DNA of 8,665 bases from an uncultured Porphyromonadaceae bacterium. Its GTDB lineage: Bacteria > Bacteroidota > Bacteroidia > Bacteroidales > Muribaculaceae. Below the pieces are notes generated by a model, which searched no databases, had not been told where the DNA came from, and worked only from the letters and a program-made list of their open reading frames with translations. The first letter of the stretch is position 1. Each line of letters opens with the position of its first letter. The DNA lies in NCBI GenBank assembly GCA_902494595.1, contig CABUTY010000037.1, forward strand, positions 1 through 8,665. Reading direction: 5' to 3'. The position numbers were made by a program, and so were the translations under genes. Below, piece after piece: positions 1 to 6,591 of this stretch.

Positions 1-957
1 ATCCTCACGTCGGGAGGCGATGCACCCGGCATGAACGCGGCCATACGTGCGGTGACACGTTCGGCCATATATGCAGGTTTCAAGGTTTACGGCATCTACC
101 GTGGTTACCGCGGATTGATTTACGATGAGATCGAGGAGTTCTCCACGCAGAATGTGTCGAACATCATCCAGCGTGGAGGCACGATATTGAAGACGGCTCG
201 TTGCAAGGAGTTCCAGACGCCTGAGGGACGCCAGTGCGCCTACGATGTTCTGAAGCGCCGCGGCATCGACTCGCTGGCGGTGATAGGCGGCGACGGCTCC
301 CTTACCGGCGCACGCATCTTCGGCAACGAGTTCCAGTTCCCCATCGTGGGTCTCCCCGGCACCATCGACAATGATCTCTACGGCACCGACACCACCATAG
401 GTTATGACACGGCGCTGAACACCATCATGGAATGCGTCGACAAGATCCGCGACACGGCCACGAGCCACGAACGCCTTTTCTTCATAGAGGTGATGGGTCG
501 CGACGCCGGATTCCTCGCCCTCAACGGCGCGATAGCCAGCGGCGCCGAAGCCGCCATCATTCCCGAAATCTCTACGCAGGTCGACCAGCTCTCCGAACTT
601 ATCAAGAACGGCTTCCGCAAGTCGAAGAACTCTTCGATAGTGCTTGTGGCTGAAAGCCCGATCACGGGAGGAGCCATGGGCCTGGCACAGCGTGTGAAAG
701 AGGAATATCCCGGTTATGACGTTCGCGTCACCATCCTGGGCCACCTGCAGCGCGGCGGTTCGCCGACAGCCAACGACCGCATCCTCGCCTCCCGCATGGG
801 TGCCGCAGCCGTCGACGCTCTACTCGACGACCAGCGCAACGTGATGATAGGCATCAAGAACGACGAGATTGTCTACGTGCCCTTCACCAAGGCCATCAAG
901 AACGACAAGCCCATCAACCAGGATCTCCTCTCCACCCTGCGGCGCCTCTCCATCTGA
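1..957 (+). CDS. pfkA: ATP-dependent 6-phosphofructokinase, N-terminus cut by window edge
   Basis: Phosphorylates fructose 6-phosphate to fructose 1,6-bisphosphate with ATP, the committed step of glycolysis, in the cytoplasm. The reading frame is open from base 1, giving 318 visible residues; the visible start is the nucleotide-binding loop [11 protein letters not shown], so only about 7-10 residues are missing and the internal ATG at 31 is not the real start. Other motifs, numbered from the first visible codon: GGDGS (96-100), PGTIDND (119-125) with the catalytic Asp, MGR (165-167) and GHLQRGGSP (247-255) for sugar-phosphate binding. Gly after GGD and Gly in PGTIDND are the residues typical of ATP-using enzymes; PPi-using ones usually have GGDD and PKTIDND. 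Total length would match the usual single-domain bacterial PfkA of about 320-330 residues. The gene runs towards the sus-type locus and ends at a shared hairpin. Family assignment is near certain; regulation cannot be seen because the promoter is outside. Confidence 0.97.
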   Translation: MLTSGGDAPGMNAAIRAVTRSAIYAGFKVYGIYRGYRGLIYDEIEEFSTQNVSNIIQRGGTILKTARCKEFQTPEGRQCAYDVLKRRGIDSLAVIGGDGSLTGARIFGNEFQFPIVGLPGTIDNDLYGTDTTIGYDTALNTIMECVDKIRDTATSHERLFFIEVMGRDAGFLALNGAIASGAEAAIIPEISTQVDQLSELIKNGFRKSKNSSIVLVAESPITGGAMGLAQRVKEEYPGYDVRVTILGHLQRGGSPTANDRILASRMGAAAVDALLDDQRNVMIGIKNDEIVYVPFTKAIKNDKPINQDLLSTLRRLSI

Positions 958-1032
958 GCAGTCAGCCGCCGTGTCGGCGCCGCAAGGTGCCGATTTCAAC
1001 CCAAAATGCCAACAAAAAAGCAAAAACCAAAA

Positions 1033-1057
1033 AGAGCGCGACCGATGGCCGCGCTCT
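1033..1057. terminator. Bidirectional hairpin terminator between pfkA and the secreted-protein gene
   Basis: An 8-bp perfect stem (agagcgcg at 1033-1040 with cgcgctct at 1050-1057) encloses a 9-base loop. On the plus strand it is followed by a T-rich tract from 1060 onward. On the minus strand it is followed by T5 and further T runs (complement of 1010-1033), a better intrinsic terminator. It lies 75 bases after the pfkA stop and 22 bases after the stop of the minus-strand gene, so it can end both convergent transcripts. Confidence 0.8.
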
Positions 1058-1079
1058 CCTTTTATTCTTATGGCTAAAA

Positions 1080-2009
1080 TTATTTCACCATTACCTTCTG
1101 GGCTTTGCCGCCCTTTACCACGATGTAAAGGCCGTTGCGAGCGTCGTTGACGCGAACACCCTGGAGGTTGTAGTACTCGGCAGCCTCGTTGCCATCAACT
1201 ACAACACCTTCTACACCACCCTGCTCACCGGGCTTGTAGGGATCGTTGGAGAATGTTACAGTAGCGGGATCCATCAGGTTCTGGCTGCTGAATACGATAA
1301 CGATGCTACCGGTGCAGTCCTCGTCGAGAGTGATGTTGTTGCCGCCATTGTAGTCGAGAGTGGAGGGAACGTCCAGCATTTTGGGCTCTTTGTTCTCGTC
1401 GCCGCAGCCGAAGTTAACCCATGCCCAGCCTTTGTCGGCAATCTTGAAGGGCTCGCCGGCCTTGATGCTTACACCGTCGAAGTTGATGTAATAGGTGGTG
1501 TCGTTCTCGGCCTTGAGCTGCCACTTCGGGCTGAGAGTATCCCAATCCTCGTTGAGCCAGCCGTTCATACCGCCGCGTACATATACGCCATAGCTGTCTT
1601 TAGCAGACTCCATGGTGATGCGAATCTGGCTGAGATCGCCCTTAACTTCGATTTTACCCTTGCTGGGAGCTACTGTGGGATAGGGAGCGAGGATGTTGCC
1701 TGTACCGGCCTCGAGGTTTGCCCACTCACCGTTCATGTCAACGGTATTGGCCTGCATACGGCCAGCGTTGAAGATATCCCATGCACCATCCTCTGTAGTA
1801 CCCTTGCCAGTGGAGATTGCGAAGGAAGTCAGGTTCTCTGCATCGATAGAATAGAGGCTGGTAGCTGCGTCCCATGTGAACTGAAGGGGTTCTACAGCAG
1901 ACCATTTGGGTTCGAAGCCCTCACCTGTGATGTAGAGAGGAGCGCCATTCTGAGCGTTGGCACCAGCTGCGGCCATGGCCAGCAGCGCGATTGCGTAAAT
2001 TTTCTTCAT
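1080..2009 (-). CDS. Secreted protein with glycan-binding-type modules and a type IX-like C-terminal sorting tail
   Basis: This 309-residue protein has a signal peptide (residues 1-19, probable cut after ANA19) and no lipobox Cys, so it should be released into the periplasm and not lipidated. Residues about 23-135 form a beta-rich N-terminal region beginning LYITGEGF. Residues about 140-255 form a SusE/SusF-type module with the signature YVRGGMNGWL, then PKWQ, FKIAD and a Trp-rich strand. This closely parallels the C-terminal module of the 298-residue lipoprotein at 3905-4801. A Gly/acid linker leads to residues 272-309, with YYNLQGVRV, GLYIV and a final KVMVK. That pattern is typical of type IX (Por) sorting tails in Bacteroidales. 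No catalytic motif of a glycoside hydrolase is visible. The gene follows the SusF-like gene by 337 bases and has its own likely promoter. Probable role: secreted or surface alpha-glucan binding. Exact substrate and destination are inference; an unrelated adhesin-like role is possible. Confidence 0.85.
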   Translation of the reverse strand: MKKIYAIALLAMAAAGANAQNGAPLYITGEGFEPKWSAVEPLQFTWDAATSLYSIDAENLTSFAISTGKGTTEDGAWDIFNAGRMQANTVDMNGEWANLEAGTGNILAPYPTVAPSKGKIEVKGDLSQIRITMESAKDSYGVYVRGGMNGWLNEDWDTLSPKWQLKAENDTTYYINFDGVSIKAGEPFKIADKGWAWVNFGCGDENKEPKMLDVPSTLDYNGGNNITLDEDCTGSIVIVFSSQNLMDPATVTFSNDPYKPGEQGGVEGVVVDGNEAAEYYNLQGVRVNDARNGLYIVVKGGKAQKVMVK

Positions 2010-2160
2010 AATTGATTGTTTGGTATTTTAAAGTTAACTTTTTCTGTCGCGCGTTATCACTCACCGTAATGCATGCCTTAATCTTTGTCGGGTCAGCGCA
2101 CGTGTTGCCTTTCTCTCCGGGTTAACGCAGGTATAATCGGGTTGTTGTGAATGCTTGCCG

Positions 2161-2192
2161 CAAAATTACTCTTTTTTTATGACATACACAAC
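2161..2192 (-). promoter_or_regulatory. Bacteroidetes sigma-type promoter for the 309-residue secreted protein
   Basis: On the minus strand the -7 box TAATTTTG (2168 down to 2161) matches the Bacteroidetes consensus TAnnTTTG exactly. A GTTG (2192 down to 2189), one mismatch from the TTTG -33 box, lies 20 bases upstream, close to the usual spacing. The sequence upstream and between the boxes is A/T rich. Transcription would start around 2153-2156. Another TAnnTTTG match, TATATTTG at 2281 down to 2274, lacks a -33 partner and overlaps the tail of the hairpin, so it is less likely. Confidence 0.6.
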
Positions 2193-2218
2193 TTTTTCAA
2201 AAATATTATTAAAAATTC

Positions 2219-2232
2219 CGGGTCAATACCCG
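2219..2232 (-). terminator. Small hairpin with A/T-rich tail, possible second terminator or operator
   Basis: A perfect 5-bp inverted repeat (cgggt / acccg) with a 4-base loop. On the minus strand it is followed by GGAATTTTTAATAATATTTT, so the T-run begins a few bases after the stem. The stem is short for a terminator. Its position about 30 bases upstream of the -33 box would also suit a regulator site. It lies between the SusF-like gene and the promoter at 2161-2192. Confidence 0.35.
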
Positions 2233-2284
2233 ACGAATACAAATAATAACGGAAATTCGTTGTAGGGACGCGGCAAATATAGAA

Positions 2285-2311
2285 GCGGCCGGGCCACGAG
2301 GGTCCGACCGC
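2285..2311 (-). terminator. GC-rich hairpin after the SusF-like gene
   Basis: Bases 2285-2295 pair with 2301-2311 around a 5-base loop, giving 11 positions with one C/A mismatch and one G-T pair. It starts 35 bases after the SusF-like stop. On the minus strand the tail is ttctatatttg, which is only moderately T-rich, so it may act as a terminator or as a 3'-end stabiliser of the operon transcript. Confidence 0.6.
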
Positions 2312-2346
2312 CTTTCTATATAGTCTTATTCGTGCTGAGCGCGAGA

Positions 2347-3861
2347 TTATTTCAGCGTCACGGTGTAGGGGAATGTACCGAAGTTCACCTCTACATCGTA
2401 GGTGCCGGGAGTAGCGTCCATGTCACCCTTGTCGGCGATTACGGTAATCTCATACTGAGTACCGTCGGCCACAGGCACGCCAGCCTTCATGCTACCGAAC
2501 GCGATTGTCCATGCATGGTTGGCATTGAGCTTGAACTTAGTGCCAATCTGTATGCCTTTGCCGGTCCATACCTTGAAGTCGCTCGAAGGAGTCAACAGCG
2601 GAGCTTCCTTCTCGTTCCAGCCGTTGCCGTCGCCTACAACGCTCAGAGTAGCAATGTTGCTTACCTGATATGTCATGCTGGCGAGGTTGAGAGCGCACCA
2701 GTAGAAGTTGTTGCCCTTGAGCGGCATCTTGATGTTCTTGCCACCCGATGATACGAGGTCACCGCTGACAACACCTTCCGTAGCCGTGTTGGGCTCCGAC
2801 TTGTCGCTCTGCTTGAACAGGGTGGTTCCCGAAAGCTTGGCCTCAGGAGCAAAGTATGCTGCGGCACCCAGTACAGCAACGCCATTGTAGTTCATATAGT
2901 CCTCTGTGTTGAGAGCCCATGCCTTGGCGGGAGTGGTGAATGCATACAGCTGCGAGAAAGCGTAAGCGTAGAAGTAAGTGAATTCTTCCATATTTACGGA
3001 TATCAGCATCGGGCCTGACTGTTTGATGACGCAGGGATTGGTCTCCTGAGCACTGACTTTAACAAGCTTACCCTTAACAGCGCCTACAGAGTCGGGTTCG
3101 CAGCCGAAGGCGCCATTGCCATAATTGTTGGCGGTCACTGTCGACTCGGGAACAACCATCCATTCGAAACCGGCAGCTGCCTGAGCTTCCGTGATGTCTA
3201 CTTTTGCGGTGAATACCGGGTTTGCATATACATCGGTTGTGCCGGGCTTCGAGTTGGCCATCTTGATGGCCTTCGAGAGATCCCAGTCGCAGAAGTTACC
3301 TACGAGATAATAGGAATCCTCAACATTCACGGTAACGATACGCTTCACTTCCACCGAACCCTCGGCAGCATAGTAGCTTGTGCTCTGATAGCGGAAGTTG
3401 CTGCCGTCTACATTCACATAGCAGGGTATACGGTAGTAGGTCTTCATAGGAGTGGAACCTGTTCCGAAGAGCTTGAGCTGAGCGGCGTTCCATTCCTTGA
3501 CATCGGCGTAATATACGTTGAGGTCGTTTTCAGATTCTCCGGCAAGAGTGGTTACAGTCACCGACTCCTTGAAGTCGGGAGTGTTCGACACCTGCAGAGG
3601 GAAGCTAAGAGTAGCTCCGGCGGGGAGGTTGTTGGCCGCACTTACCTTATACACGGGTATGAGACCTGTGGGTTCCACATAGTCGGCAAGCGTGATGGGA
3701 GTGCCGGCGGTCATGACACCTTCGGCAGCACCGGTAATGTCGCCGGTGGTCAGGATGGGTCCCTGCTCGTTCTCCTGGGGATTGGGTACAGGCAGATCAT
3801 CCTCGCAGGATACGGCCATCATGCCCAGAAGGCCCAGCAGTAATATACTGATTTTTTTCAT
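2347..3861 (-). CDS. SusF-like outer-membrane lipoprotein with multiple glycan-binding modules
   Basis: A 504-residue surface glycan-binding lipoprotein, probably for starch-like alpha-glucans. The signal peptide ends in a lipobox (AVSC, lipidated Cys19), and the following Glu-Asp-Asp resembles the acidic surface-export signal of Bacteroidetes lipoproteins. Residues about 35-175 form an N-terminal Ig-like region. Three tandem regions follow: about 178-300, opening YYLVGNFCDWDLSKAIKM; about 301-405, a less recognisable middle region; and about 405-504, opening LSVVGDGNGW, with a FKLNANHAW strand and ending in FPYTVTLK. B. thetaiotaomicron SusF likewise has an N-terminal Ig-like domain and three starch-binding modules. 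No catalytic residues are evident. The gene lies 43 bases after the SusE-like gene without a visible promoter, so it is probably co-transcribed with it, and it ends before a GC hairpin. Function comes from family and context; the preferred glucan is not shown by the sequence. Confidence 0.85.
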   Translation of the reverse strand: MKKISILLLGLLGMMAVSCEDDLPVPNPQENEQGPILTTGDITGAAEGVMTAGTPITLADYVEPTGLIPVYKVSAANNLPAGATLSFPLQVSNTPDFKESVTVTTLAGESENDLNVYYADVKEWNAAQLKLFGTGSTPMKTYYRIPCYVNVDGSNFRYQSTSYYAAEGSVEVKRIVTVNVEDSYYLVGNFCDWDLSKAIKMANSKPGTTDVYANPVFTAKVDITEAQAAAGFEWMVVPESTVTANNYGNGAFGCEPDSVGAVKGKLVKVSAQETNPCVIKQSGPMLISVNMEEFTYFYAYAFSQLYAFTTPAKAWALNTEDYMNYNGVAVLGAAAYFAPEAKLSGTTLFKQSDKSEPNTATEGVVSGDLVSSGGKNIKMPLKGNNFYWCALNLASMTYQVSNIATLSVVGDGNGWNEKEAPLLTPSSDFKVWTGKGIQIGTKFKLNANHAWTIAFGSMKAGVPVADGTQYEITVIADKGDMDATPGTYDVEVNFGTFPYTVTLK

Positions 3862-3904
3862 TGTTTTACGATCAAATAAGTGGTTTTACTTATGGTGGTC
3901 CGTA

Positions 3905-4801
3905 TTATTTCTTGAGGGTCAGGTAATATGAACCGGTATCCGGATCATGGAAGAGGTATACATTACCTGTGAATGTAGCGTCAACGCGGAGGTGACCCGG
4001 GTTGTTGCCGTCGTTGAGCTGATATTCCTCGTCAACCTTGAGGATATCGGCCTTGGCGTTTTCGTTACCCTCGGCGGAACCCATGTTGATGCTGCCCCAT
4101 GTTGCGTCGGCAATCTTGAACGACTGTCCCGGCTCGATGGTCACATTCTTGACTACATACGTATTCTTCTGGACATCGGTCTCGAACTGCCACTTGGGAC
4201 CAAGAGCAGCCATGTCGCCACCGTCAAGCCAGTTGTTCATGGCACCACGGATATAGATATCCACCTTCTCGCCGGCAGTCCAGCGTGCATAATAGTCGGC
4301 ACCGATGGCATCGAACTGAACTATATTCGACACATACTGAGTATGCTCCTCGTCCTGCTCTATGAAAGAGCGCAGACGGATGTAGATGGGACGGTAGTCG
4401 ATGGGAAGGTCTTTGTCGCTCTCGATACCGAGAAGCTCTTCCATAGCCTCGGCAACGTCGCCGTTGACGGGGTTGATCTGGTCGCACTTGTAGAAGTTCT
4501 GTTTGATCTCGAAGAACTTGCCGGCGGCGAAATCTTCGGCGGAGAGGGCCACCTGCACGCGGTAGGAGGCGATGCAGGCCACACCGTAGTCGGGCTGCGA
4601 GCATGTCAGGTTCAGGCTGCCATTACGGTTCTCTTTGGTAATCATCAGAGGCTGCGTCTTCATCGAAGGTTCGTTAAGGAACTGAGCCTCTACGATGCCG
4701 TCATGCGTCTTGAGCACCGGGTTCTCCTCCCATGTCTCCTTGCAGCTCGAGAATCCCAGAGCCACGGCGCAGGCGGCGAATGCTAAAAATATCTTTTTCA
4801 T
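3905..4801 (-). CDS. SusE-like outer-membrane glycan-binding lipoprotein
   Basis: A 298-residue lipoprotein with a signal peptide ending in FSSC (Cys20) followed by Lys-Glu, which fits the Lys/acid export pattern for surface lipoproteins in Bacteroidetes. Residues about 24-165 form a SusE-type N-terminal region containing SLNLTCSQPDYG and a YRVQVALS strand. Residues about 181-298 form one binding module with IYIRGAMNNWL, PKWQF and FKIADATWGSINMG, ending YYLTLKK. It is shorter than B. thetaiotaomicron SusE, which carries more than one binding module after its N-terminal domain, so this may be a single-module form. The C-terminal module is clearly related to residues 140-255 of the secreted protein at 1080-2009. 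The gene is 66 bases downstream of the SusD-like gene, with a strong hairpin between them, and 43 bases before the SusF-like gene. Role: holding polysaccharide at the cell surface for SusC/SusD. Starch is inferred from family and context. Confidence 0.85.
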   Translation of the reverse strand: MKKIFLAFAACAVALGFSSCKETWEENPVLKTHDGIVEAQFLNEPSMKTQPLMITKENRNGSLNLTCSQPDYGVACIASYRVQVALSAEDFAAGKFFEIKQNFYKCDQINPVNGDVAEAMEELLGIESDKDLPIDYRPIYIRLRSFIEQDEEHTQYVSNIVQFDAIGADYYARWTAGEKVDIYIRGAMNNWLDGGDMAALGPKWQFETDVQKNTYVVKNVTIEPGQSFKIADATWGSINMGSAEGNENAKADILKVDEEYQLNDGNNPGHLRVDATFTGNVYLFHDPDTGSYYLTLKK

Positions 4802-4832
4802 TTTTAGGTATTTCTGAATTTAATGGATACTT

Positions 4833-4859
4833 GACCCCGGGGCCGGAGCCCCGGGAGTC
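4833..4859 (-). promoter_or_regulatory. Strong intercistronic RNA hairpin between the SusD-like and SusE-like genes
   Basis: An 8-bp perfect GC stem (cccggggc at 4836-4843 with gccccggg at 4848-4855) closes a 4-base loop. It is extended by gac/gtc (4833-4835 with 4857-4859) past a one-base bulge at 4856. On the minus strand it begins 8 bases after the SusD-like stop and is followed by AAGTATCC with no T-run, so it is unlikely to be a simple terminator. It may stabilise the upstream susCD message or mark a processing point. Confidence 0.65.
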
Positions 4860-4867
4860 GTGATGCA

Positions 4868-6559
4868 TCAATAACCCGGGTTCTGCTTGAAGCCAGGCTG
4901 CGAGTTGAGCACGGCCTGCGGAATGGGATAAAGGTTCATGTGAGCGGCGATACGGGTACCTGTATTGTTGGAGATGGAACCCTTGTACTGCCATATCGTC
5001 TGCGTTGGACCTGCGAACATACCGTTACGCACGAGGTCGGTACGGCGGGTGCTCTCGAGATAGAGCTCGCGTGAACGCTCGTCCATGATGCCCTGCTTTG
5101 TAAGGCTCTGCGAGTCGGTATTGGGGGCACCTGCGCGACGACGCACGAGGTTGATGTAGTCGAGAGCCTTCTGGCGCTCGCCCACCTGTCCGTTGACATA
5201 GCACTCGGCCCACATCAGATAAACGTCGGCAAGACGGATGATAGGCTGGTCGGTGTTGGAGAAGTCTGTGGCAGCCCAACCCGGTTTGCCGTCGGCGGTC
5301 CAGTTCCAGCCACCATCCTTCGCGGCGTTGGCCGTACGACCCGTGAACTTGATGATGGCGTTACCGCCGGTGGTTGCCCATGCACCGGTGAAGCCTACGA
5401 AGTGGTCGCTATAGTCCTCGGCATCCCATTTGTTGCCGGCTTCATCCTTGCCTGCGGGCATCATGCCCTTGAGCCAGAGGTCGTCGCGCTTGTCCTGAGT
5501 CTCCGTGGCGGCGCCGGGGAAACGGGCTGCCATCTCGGCACATCCGCGCAGACAGCTCCACTCGCTCGAGCAGCCATAGTTCTGACGGGGGATATAATGG
5601 GTGTTGGAGATGGTGGAAGCCACGATGAATGTGGGACCGCCATAGCTCTGGGTCATGCTGGAATCGAAAGCGATACCGAAGAGAATCTCATTCTCGGCTT
5701 TGTTGGCGCCGCCGGGCATATAGTCCTTGTTGTCGGCGCAGAAGAGATAGTGCCAGTGCTCGGCGAGACCTGAGCCCTCGAAGCCACCACCCTGGTGACG
5801 GGCGATGATGTTGTCGCAACGCTTCTGGCAGTCGGCATAGCGGTTTTCGCCGCTGAATACCTGACCGTTCAGATAGAGACGTGCCAGAAGAGCCTCGGCA
5901 CCGTCAAGACCTACGCGGCCATAAACGGGGTTCTCCGAAATCAGCTTGTTGTCGACGATATCCTTAAGCTCGCTCTCTACCCATTTGTAGAGGTCGGCGC
6001 GGGAAATCTGCGTGGGGTCCTGACCGGAAGTCTCCTCGGTGCAGAATGAGGATGCTCCGAAGAGGTCCATCATATTGTAGTAGGAGTAAGCACGGAGCAC
6101 GCGGGCCTCGGCACGCATTTCCTGAGTCTCGGCATCGGTGTCGTCCTTGGTATTCATGAGGAACTGGTTGCAGACGGCGATGTGACCCATCAGACGGTAG
6201 TAAGCAGCCTGGAGCAGACCATTGTTGGCACCCCACGTACATGCTGTGATGTCCGACACGCCGGCATCAGGCCATATCCAGATGCACTCGTCGGTGCAGA
6301 ACTCGTTGAGGGTGAACATCAGACGCAGGTAAGCGGAAGTACCCGGGTCGACGTCAGCCACATAGGAGCTGCCGGGACCGTTGATACCCGAGCAGGCTAT
6401 ACCCACATAGCACATCGCAAGCGAATTTGCCTTGAAATTCGGATCCGAAGTGTCCACGAGATTCGGATCGTTGGGCTTCAGGTCGAGGTCGCCTACGCAC
6501 GATGTCATGCCCAGACCTGCCACTGCAGCGCCAATCATTAAATATTTCTTGAAATTCAT
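4868..6559 (-). CDS. susD: SusD/RagB family nutrient-uptake outer-membrane lipoprotein
   Basis: A 563-residue SusD homologue that forms the lid over the SusC porin and binds glycan at the cell surface before import. The signal peptide ends in the lipobox MTSC (Cys21). SusD hallmarks are present in order: NEFCTDECIWIWP (residues 85-97), a helical TPR-like section including RAYSYYNMMDLFG (156-168) and AEALLARLYLNGQ (221-233), then IIRLADVYLMWAECYV (440-455), ALDYINLVRRRAG (465-477), RRTDLVRNG (505-513), and the classic end NLYPIPQAVL...KQNPGY (542-563). The YNMMDLFG motif is, from memory, common in starch-type SusD proteins, but the starch-contacting residues could not be aligned here. The mature protein has 14 cysteines, which seems high for the family. 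The gene starts 32 bases after the SusC-like stop, so the two are almost certainly co-transcribed. Family certain; the gene symbol reflects homology and the sus-like order, while the substrate is inferred. Confidence 0.93.
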   Translation of the reverse strand: MNFKKYLMIGAAVAGLGMTSCVGDLDLKPNDPNLVDTSDPNFKANSLAMCYVGIACSGINGPGSSYVADVDPGTSAYLRLMFTLNEFCTDECIWIWPDAGVSDITACTWGANNGLLQAAYYRLMGHIAVCNQFLMNTKDDTDAETQEMRAEARVLRAYSYYNMMDLFGASSFCTEETSGQDPTQISRADLYKWVESELKDIVDNKLISENPVYGRVGLDGAEALLARLYLNGQVFSGENRYADCQKRCDNIIARHQGGGFEGSGLAEHWHYLFCADNKDYMPGGANKAENEILFGIAFDSSMTQSYGGPTFIVASTISNTHYIPRQNYGCSSEWSCLRGCAEMAARFPGAATETQDKRDDLWLKGMMPAGKDEAGNKWDAEDYSDHFVGFTGAWATTGGNAIIKFTGRTANAAKDGGWNWTADGKPGWAATDFSNTDQPIIRLADVYLMWAECYVNGQVGERQKALDYINLVRRRAGAPNTDSQSLTKQGIMDERSRELYLESTRRTDLVRNGMFAGPTQTIWQYKGSISNNTGTRIAAHMNLYPIPQAVLNSQPGFKQNPGY

Positions 6560-6591
6560 TGTTTCTGTTTTGAGTATTTAACCATGGATGA

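Larger units (their letters stand above)
2010..2346 (-). other. 337-base non-coding gap: end of the sus-type operon plus promoter and leader of the next gene
   Basis: No credible gene lies here. Reading on the minus strand it holds, in order, a GC-rich hairpin (2285-2311), a small hairpin followed by an A/T-rich run (2219-2232), a Bacteroidetes-type promoter (2161-2191) and a leader of roughly 145 bases before the ATG at 2009. The leader ends with an AT-rich ribosome-entry region that includes a 12-base palindrome, aaagttaacttt (2030-2041). I recognised no riboswitch or small RNA in the leader. Confidence 0.7.

Noticed and set aside
286..375. Possibility that the phosphofructokinase uses pyrophosphate
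   Set aside because: The residues are GGDGS and PGTIDND, the ATP-type combination; the PPi-type Asp and Lys are absent.
987..2015. 342-codon plus-strand frame covering the secreted-protein gene
   Set aside because: The opposite strand encodes a protein with signal peptide, modules and sorting tail. The plus-strand frame starts inside the pfkA terminator region and has no recognisable protein features.
3876..3893. 6-bp AT hairpin (ataagt / acttat) between the SusE-like and SusF-like genes
   Set aside because: The stem is short and weak, with no T-run, and it sits in a 43-base intercistronic gap. It is probably chance or a minor structure and does not argue against co-transcription.
3947..4786. 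279-codon plus-strand frame opposite the SusE-like gene
   Set aside because: It is antisense to a gene with a convincing lipobox and conserved module, and its composition is typical of shadow frames.
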